Assembly: GCF_914767665.1 (NCBI RefSeq)
Contig: NC_059502.1
Span: 46,908,753-46,972,752 of the forward strand
DNA: 64,000 nucleotides
Reading direction: 5' to 3'
From: Harmonia axyridis
Taxonomy: Eukaryota > Arthropoda > Insecta > Coleoptera > Coccinellidae
Of this stretch, positions 56,207-64,000 are shown piece after piece; the first letter of the stretch is position 1, and each line of letters begins with the position of its first letter. The notes below the pieces were generated by a model. The model saw only the letters and a program-made list of their open reading frames with translations. It had not been told where the DNA came from and did no database searches. The position numbers and the translations under genes were made by a program.

Positions 56207-56305
56207 TACCACTTGATTGATTGTTCGAAGCTATCTGAAACTCTGTTTCTAGAAAGCTAATACTTGATTGATTGTTCGAAGCGATCTGAAACTATGTTTC
56301 TAGAA
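56207..56305. repeat. 50-bp minisatellite, distal units
   Basis: Two diverged units (TTGATTGATTGTTCGAAGC, CTGAAACT...GTTTCTAGA) continuing the array interrupted by the LINE. Confidence 0.85.
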
Positions 56306-56499
56306 TTATTATTAATTATTAAGAACAAAATGAAACTGTACTTTATTATAGCTGAAACTTATAAGGTTTATGTCTTTTCAAATAAAGAACCAACTCGATT
56401 TGCAGCGAAATAGTATTCTGAAGCGAAAATTCGGATTAAAAAAAAGAAAAAAAAAAAAAAAAGATTTTAATGAATTTTCTCTCTTTTACCTTGTCGGCA

Positions 56500-56509
56500 T
56501 GGGAGGGGG
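56500..56509 (+). other. Copia-1 polypurine tract
   Basis: TGGGAGGGGG immediately before the 3' LTR start. Confidence 0.85.
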
Positions 56510-57452
<943 letters not shown>

Positions 57453-57478
57453 CTCCAGATAACAGTCGTACTATAAAT

Positions 57479-57658
57479 ATCGTGAATCTTTAAGGGAATT
57501 CGACTGAAAGTGAAAGTTCTTTTTGTGTATGTAATTTTAATTTTAATTGTTAAAATTGTAGTAACCCTGAGGAAAGAACTAACCAGTTCCGAAAGCTTGG
57601 TATGAATAAAGAGTAAAACTGAAATCCTTCTTATCAGTCGAATTCCCTTAAAGATTCA

Positions 57659-57662
<4 letters not shown>
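57479..57662 (+). mobile_element. 184-bp PLE-derived mini-element with hammerhead motif
   Basis: A perfect 26-bp inverted repeat (57479-57504 and 57637-57662) encloses only the end of a PLE-2-type 3' region and its hammerhead-like motif. (TA)n lies on both sides. No coding sequence. The longer relative at 1811-2469 shares the same terminal repeats. Confidence 0.75.
57564..57601 (+). ncRNA. Minimal hammerhead ribozyme-like motif (mini-element)
   Basis: ACC, CTGAGGA, stem II GAAC/GTTC, GAAA, GCTT, GGT. Differs from the 2369 motif by a few bases in stem II that keep most pairing. Confidence 0.68.

Positions 57663-57747
<85 letters not shown>
57663..57747. repeat. (TA)n microsatellite
   Basis: Separates the mini-element from the inverted 5' end of PLE-2. 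Confidence 0.95.
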
Positions 57748-57750
<3 letters not shown>

Positions 57751-58027
57751 CAGTTATTGTATTATTCAGTGCTTCCACATTCCCATTATACCTCCTACCT
57801 GCTTCTATTTCCAAGAGTTGTATCGTACTTTTAATGCTTGAACTTATGTGTTTTGGTGTCAGACCTTTCCTTTTACACTCCAGTAGGAAGATACGACTGT
57901 TGTAGGCTGATGCTAACTTGCTGTTCTGTGTGCTCCATCTTCTCAGTTGTGTTGCTATTTCTTGACTGTACCTCACAGATATTTCCCTATAAAATCCCAT
58001 TTGTGATACAAGTACATTATTGCAGAA

Positions 58028-60499
58028 ATGGGATTTTATAGGGAAATATCTGTGAGGTACAGTCAAGAAATAGCAACACAACTGAGAAGATGAAGCACAC
58101 AGAACAGCAAGTTAGCATCAGCCTACAACAGTCGTATCTTCCTACTGGAGTGTAAAAGGAAAGGTCTGACACCAAAACACATAAGTTCAAGCATTAAAAG
58201 TACGATACAACTCTTGGAAATAGAAGCAGGTAGGAGGTATAATGGGAATGTGGAAGCACTGAATAATACAATAACTGTCAAAATTATTAGAGCAGAAATA
58301 AGCCATATAAATTACAAAATAAACTATTTAGAGCGAAGTAATAGAAAGTTGATGGAAGAAATAAAGAAAAAACTACCTTTGGAGATCATCATAGAATTTA
58401 AACGTAGACAAAAAGCAAGTTACAACAAAAAATTTCATCAAGTTAAACAACGAAATCTAAAAAAGGTGAAAAACCTTGAGAACATCAACAAAAATAAGTT
58501 AGTGGTACAAGAAAAATGGTTTAGAAACCTTACAATAACAGAGATTCCACCAAATGTGGAGAAACTTCTTTCACTGGGTTCAAAATTCAACTTACCAGTT
58601 GTGACAAAGGACATCCGAATGTTTAGACTCATTGCAGACATAGAAGACATACTTCAGAAAACAATGGAAAGCAAACGAGACTTACTTAGGTCAAAAGTGA
58701 CAGGTATTGTTACAGGCCATGTTCATGCTAGAAAATTTGAAAAAACACATATGGACCAAATCTACACTGAAACAAGGGTTTTTCTCAAGTCAAATCCACA
58801 TCTAACTGTATTGAACAGTGATAAAGGAGGTGTAACAGTGGTTATGGACAGAAACGATTACGAACAAAAAATGAAAGAAATATTACAGTCGGATTGCTTC
58901 ATAAAGTTAAGAAATGATCCAACCCTTATGACCCAAAATAAATCCAATAAATATATAGCACAGTTAGAAAACCTAAATATATTAAGTCCCATAAGAGCAA
59001 AAACTTTAAAAAAGTACAATTCAACCTGTCCAAAAATGTACGGAAACCCCAAAATACACAAAGAAGGAATACCCATGAGACCAATAGTTTCAACTATAAA
59101 TGGACCAATGACAAATATCTGTAAGATAGTAACTGACATTTTAAGTAAATCATATGACAAAAATAATGATTACTATGTGAAGGACTCTTTCCAATTTGCT
59201 GAGTTCATAAATAACTTCCAACTGCCTGAAGATTATGTCATTGTATCATTGGATGTAGTAAATTTATTCGGAAACATCTCAAACGACTTAATATTGAAGA
59301 TCATCGAACAAAAATGGCATACAATAGGACAGAACACCGAAGTTCCAAGAGAACTATTTATCGAACTAGTCAACTTCATTCTTACACATAACCAATTTTC
59401 ATATAAAGATGAATGGTACCAACAGACTTTTGGATGTTCAATGGGTTCCGAGGCAAGTCCCATACTCGCACAATATATCATGGACGATTTATTAAATGAA
59501 GTCATCAAAAAACTCAATTACAGATTAGCATTCCTTAAAAAATTCGTAGATGATCTCATCACTGCACTACCTGAATCAGAAAAAGAAAACACTCTGGAAA
59601 TTTTCAATAGTTATGATCCAAACTTAAAATTCACGATTGAAAAGGAAGATGAAAAAAGATCCGTTCCATTCTTAGACACAAGATTATATAGAGTAGAAGG
59701 TAAAATTCATTTGAATTTGTACAAAAAACCCACTGCCTCAAACAAGATTATAAATTACCACTCAGACCATCCAATGAAAATGAAACTAAATAGCATAAAA
59801 GAGATGAATAGAAGAATAGAGAAAATTTGCCACCCAACATTTATAAAAGACTCCAAAGAGTAGTTGAAGAAGATTCAAGAAGAAAATTCCTATCCATCAA
59901 GATTAATATCGAAAATATTATATTCAACACACCATGACAACAATGTAGAAGAAGCTCCTCCACCAGAAAATCCAACAACAGATGAAATTAAATTTGGAAG
60001 TATGCCAAACATCAAGAATCTTACGAATAAAATCATAAACTGCTTCAAGGAAGAGAATATAAAAATAGCTCAATACAATGTAAAGTCAGTAAAAAGCCTG
60101 TACAGCAAATTAAAAGATCAAACACCAAAAATGGTTCAATCAAATGTGATTTACAAGGTTGAGTGTAAGGATTGTAATGGAAAATATGTGGGACAGACAA
60201 CACAATGGTTAAAAAACAGAATATCACTACACAAGAGTGACATTAGAAAAGAAAATCAAAGATGTGCTTTGGCAAAACACTCCATTGAAAGAAAACATGA
60301 ATTCGATTTCGATCAAGTTGAGATTCTGGACAAGCATGCAAACTATAACAAAAGGCTGATACTGGAGATGGTCCACATTAACAAGGAAACTGACGTAGTT
60401 AACAAGAAGTCAGACACTCAAAATTTAAGTAACATTTATACATACCTACTTACCTGCCCAAATAGAGAACCATATTATGAAGGCCCTAGAGATGAATGA
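58028..60499 (+). pseudogene. PLE-2 RT + GIY-YIG polyprotein, two nonsense codons
   Basis: Starts MGFYREISVRYS at 58028. A Trp codon is TGA near 58092 (the inverted arm still has TGG). The frame is then open through LNSDKGGVTVVMD, MYGNPKIHKEG, IVSLDVVNLFGNI, CSMGSEASPI, catalytic KFVDDLITAL and VPFLDTRLY. A TAG lies at 59860-59862 after IKDSKE. The rest (59863-60499) has the linker and GIY-YIG nuclease (YKVECKDCNGKYVGQT, CALAKHS). About 820 codons. Same architecture as PLE-1 but only distantly similar, so a separate family. Near-intact, recently inactivated. Confidence 0.9.
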
Positions 60500-61136
60500 T
60501 GACGAGATAAGATATTGGATTTTCTGTATATTCTTTGTATGTTTTTCTTGTTTTTCTTTTGTTTTCGAGATTATTATAGTCATTAAATAAGAAAATATTA
60601 CATTAGAAATAATCGTACATCAAACTGGTTAAAAAAATCATAAAACCAAGTCCAAAATAAAATTAGTTATTAACAAATCGGAAATTTTCAGTATGTCAAA
60701 TATTTTTCTTTTGTTTTTAAAGTTGTTATAGTTATTACATAAGACAATGTTACAATTAAAAATAATCATACATCAAAACTGGTTAAAAAATCATACAACC
60801 AAGTCCAAAATAAAAATTAATTACTAACAAGTCGAGAATTGTCAATATGTCAAATGTCAGACAGTAAACTGAATGAAAGAGGAAAGAGAAAAAACGATTA
60901 AAATTATAAAATTAATGCGTAGTATTACACGAAGTAGGAGAAGATTGTATTTTGGCTAGTTTAAAGTTTAAGAATTTCAAAATTTCGAAAAATTATCAAT
61001 ATAAGAGTTATAAGAATCTCAAATTCTGTAAGTTTGTGTGTTTCTTTTTATTTGATAAAAACCTTTGTAGTAGCCCTGAGGATGGAATAAAATATTCCGA
61101 AAGCTTGGCAAGAGAAAAAAGAGTTTTTCTTTATTA
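60500..61136 (+). repeat. PLE-2 3' region
   Basis: AT-rich. It contains an internal tandem duplication of about 130 bp (60590-60670 against 60730-60800, with GGTTAAAAAATCATA and AACCAAGTCCAAAATAA) before the hammerhead-like motif. Confidence 0.65.
61073..61109 (+). ncRNA. Minimal hammerhead ribozyme-like motif (PLE-2)
   Basis: GCC, CTGAGGA, stem II GGAAT/ATTCC, GAAA, GCTT, GGC. Compared with 2369, stem II changes on both sides and keeps pairing. Confidence 0.75.
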
Positions 61137-61195
61137 AACCTGGTCGAGACCCTTAGGAAAGCAACTTCAAATATAAACGACCGTGATACAAGTAC

Positions 61196-61196
<1 letters not shown>

Positions 61197-61236
<40 letters not shown>
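61197..61236. repeat. (TA)n microsatellite
   Basis: Directly follows the PLE-2 3' terminus. Confidence 0.92.
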
Positions 61237-61966
<730 letters not shown>

Positions 61967-62515
61967 CTAGGTACATACTACACAAATCTTATGTGTTTGA
62001 GATTGAGATCTTTTCTGTGCAGAGATGGTCTTGCATCCCTCAAATTCAACGTTATGTCCTGTTTCAGAGTAATGTTTGAATAAGGCAGATGTTGGATCTC
62101 CTTGGCGAATTGCGAGTTGATGCTCATATACTCTTTTAGTTATACGTCTGTTGGTTTGTCCTATGTATGTTCTACGACATGTGAAACATGGTATTTCACA
62201 TACACCTTGAGACACGTTATCGATCGTATCCTTTGGTGTTCAAAGAAATTTGGAAATTTTGCTATCGGCTGTGAAAACTGTTTTTATGTCCTGTTTTTAT
62301 AGGATGCGACTGATTTTGTCAGTGACACCTTTGATAAAAGGTAGAAAAGCTTTATAAGGGAAATTTTCTGGAAGATTTTTGGTTTATTGTGTATGGGTCT
62401 GACGTCATTAATGGCTTTCTGAACTTGTTGACTATTGAAGCCATTCTGTTGTAGGGCGGTTTGGAGTATGTTGATTTCTTTTGGAATGTGTATGCTATCT
62501 GTCAGTTTCATGGAT
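61967..62515 (-). pseudogene. PLE-4 linker and GIY-YIG fragment
   Basis: On the minus strand the linker (IHIPKEINILQTALQQNGF, then TDKISRIL-like sequence with stops) leads to the GIY-YIG nuclease (62215-61967) with GVCEIPCFTCRRTYIGQTNR and HYSETGHNVEFEG. RT is absent. The same linker occurs at 39816-40110 in the same relation to Gypsy-C. A frameshift near 62280 breaks it. Confidence 0.8.
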
Positions 62516-63012
62516 CTTCATGATGTTCGATAAAGAAGATTAGGTACGCAATGAAAATGAGGAGGATGAACAGATTGAGATTTTGGAAGGAATAACTGCA
62601 AAAAAAACAACGAACGCAAAAGATATGCTTTTTGGAATGCTTGGAAAAATTTGATGAGGCAGTTAACCGATGAGTTGAAACTTGCAATTCGAGATAATTG
62701 GAAACAAATGGACAAAAAAATTGAAGTTCATGAAATAGAAACAGTGAATAAATTAATTGAATTCCAAGATGAATATGATAACAAAAAAAAAGATCAACAT
62801 AAAAGAATAGATAAGATTGAAATGAAAATAGAAGAAACACAAGAAAAATTAGGAGTTATTAATGAGATGCTGGGAAATTCTGAGGAAGAAATTGAGAATT
62901 GTAAAAAAATTTATTGAAATTTGAACAACAGGACAGAAAATTCACAAAGAATGTAAGAGAAATGATACAACAAGAAATAAGAAAGAATATGAATATACAA
63001 ATATCCAATGTT
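62516..63012 (+). pseudogene. Gypsy-C gag fragment, coiled coil
   Basis: The frame at 62651-62917 (LKLAIRDNWKQMDKKIEV, then KIEETQEKLGVINEMLGN) is a long charged coiled coil, and continues after a frameshift as KFEQQDRKFTKNVREM. It matches the two Gypsy-C pieces flanking Gypsy-B and preserves the unoccupied insertion site. No LTR or PBS is present here. Confidence 0.68.
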
Positions 63013-63290
63013 TTATTCTTCTTCTTCTTCGTCAGCCTTCCCTTATCCACTCCTGGGCGTAGGCCTCTTTCATGTTCCTCCATGCTGTCCTGTCCTGAGC
63101 TATCTGAAACCATCTATTTCCTGCGTACTGCTTTATATCATCAAGCCATCTTCTCTGTGGTCTACCTACACTGCGTTTCGTCTTTCTTTTTTTTTTTTTC
63201 TCTTCAGCATCGACTACTGAGGTCATTAGCCGCCTGAGACTCATGATTTCAGCTGCTCGAAAGCTCAGGTTCATTGCCTGTACAAAGTCT
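63013..63290 (-). pseudogene. LINE C-terminal tail with (GAA)n 3' end
   Basis: On the minus strand KRSVGRPQRRWLDDIKQYAG, then QIAQDRTAWRNMKEAYAQEW: the conserved tail of a widespread insect endonuclease/RT LINE. It ends in a (GAA)n run at about 63018-63030. Only the last 80 residues remain. Confidence 0.78.
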
Positions 63291-63548
63291 CAATATAAAA
63301 CAAATCCAGACGAAACAAGTGAAGAAACGATCAGATACTAAAACATGGTTATAAACATATACACACATATAGATGTAGAAGATATAAATAAATAAATATA
63401 TAAATAAATAAGAAATGAATATATAAATACATAAGAAATAAATATATAAATACATAGAAAGATGAATAAGTGAGTAGTATACCCGCGTTATAATGGCTCA
63501 GTAGGTTTCATATAAGGTGAATTAGAAAAGTAGCTATCTACGCAACTT
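63291..63548. repeat. Low-complexity TAAA/TATA-rich stretch
   Basis: Imperfect AAATAAATA-type repeats (about 63380-63480). No coding signal. Confidence 0.75.
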
Positions 63549-64000
63549 TTAGATAAGTTTGTATACGTTTATCTCTTTCAGAAACCTAATTGTGTTTTTA
63601 ATATCATGAAATCCACAAAGGTTATCCTTTAGTTCAGGTCCGATATTACAGTATATTCTTGCAGTTCTATATGCAGAGCATTCACAGATTATGTGAGTCA
63701 GTGTCAGTGGTTCCCTGCAATGTACGCAGATTGGTTGTTGCTCACCTCTAAGAAGGTATCCATGTGTATGTAAGGTATGGCCTATTCTGAGTCGGGTTAC
63801 TTTCGTTCTTTCTTCTCTTGTCATCTGTAACTCATGTGTAGGTACAGAGGCATTGATGCATGGATGAATTATTTTTAGTTTGGTATTTTTGTTCGACCAC
63901 ATTTCTTGCCATTTTTCGACAAGCTTCTGATTTACGAATCTCAATGCATCAGCTCTTTTGAGTAGACACAGGTCTTGGCTAGAATTGTGGGCTGCTTGAT
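63549..64000 (-). CDS. LINE RNase H C-terminus, partial at window edge
   Basis: The minus frame is open from the right edge (AHNSSQDLCLLKRADALRF) through EKWQEMWSNKNTKLK, THELQMTREERTKVTRLRIG, HTLHTHGYLLRG, the Cys/His group CVHCREPLTLTHIICECSAY, and a stop at 63549. This is the usual end of I/Jockey-group ORF2, after RNase H. No lesion in 150 codons. The rest lies outside the window. Confidence 0.78.
   Translation of the reverse strand, partial: QAAHNSSQDLCLLKRADALRFVNQKLVEKWQEMWSNKNTKLKIIHPCINASVPTHELQMTREERTKVTRLRIGHTLHTHGYLLRGEQQPICVHCREPLTLTHIICECSAYRTARIYCNIGPELKDNLCGFHDIKNTIRFLKEINVYKLI

Larger units (their letters stand above)
57748..61199 (+). mobile_element. PLE-2 with head-to-head 5' inverted duplication
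   Basis: 255-bp arms 57748-58002 (inverted) and 58026-58280 share the first 84 codons of the ORF. The 23-bp spacer repeats the element's own 3' terminus (GTGATACAAGTACATTA, 61183-61199). The ORF, 3' region, hammerhead motif and (TA)n follow. Confidence 0.87.

Overview
The window reads as AT-rich nuclear DNA of an arthropod, most likely an insect. The evidence is a fauna of Penelope-like, BEL/Pao, Ty3/Gypsy, Ty1/Copia, R4/Dong, CR1/Jockey-like and P-element-like transposons, poly(TA) arrays, and a decayed processed copy of an animal ribosomal protein S16 mRNA. I see no intact host gene, tRNA, rRNA or CRISPR array. Nearly everything recognisable is a transposable element, many nested inside one another.

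Left part (1-8.4 kb): a 5'-truncated R4/Dong LINE open to the window edge, a Penelope (PLE) 3' fragment with a hammerhead-like motif, two CR1/Jockey-type LINE remnants, a broken transposase-like gene, then 2.2 kb with nothing recognised. From 8,396 to 23,221 lies Gypsy-A, bounded by a 4-bp duplication TGAA. Its 5' LTR was split by an R4/Dong LINE and by a 1.58-kb palindromic foldback element. Its leader was split by a BEL/Pao element (13,897-20,143, TSD TCAAG) whose gag and pol frames are open except for one stop at the gag/protease boundary.

Middle part (23.2-40 kb): a decayed PLE (PLE-3), a featureless stretch, a foldback MITE with a remnant of an IS630/mariner-type transposase, a LINE remnant, then Gypsy-B on the minus strand (30,478-38,873, TSD TTTC). 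Gypsy-B interrupts an older Gypsy-C fragment. Its 3' LTR was in turn split by a P-element-like transposon with 28-bp inverted repeats. Gypsy-A and Gypsy-B both keep gag, protease and the pol C-terminus but lack the reverse transcriptase-integrase core. Both use a tRNA-Pro-type primer site followed by iterated partial copies of it.

Right part (40-64 kb): PLE-1 copies dominate. Copy a is decayed and carries the RpS16 pseudogene. Copies b, c and d form an inverted, partly tandem array of about 8.4 kb, and copy d has an uninterrupted 844-codon RT + GIY-YIG ORF. A Copia element (52,440-56,858, TSD GATAT) landed in the terminal repeat of copy d and has lost its RT to a 50-bp minisatellite. Beyond it are (TA)n arrays, a 184-bp hairpin-bounded PLE mini-element, PLE-2 with a head-to-head 5' end, and fragments of R4, PLE-4, Gypsy-C and two further LINEs. 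The elements do not form a host pathway. What links them is insertion order, the repeated meeting of PLE ends with (TA)n, and shared minimal hammerhead motifs in the PLE terminal repeats.
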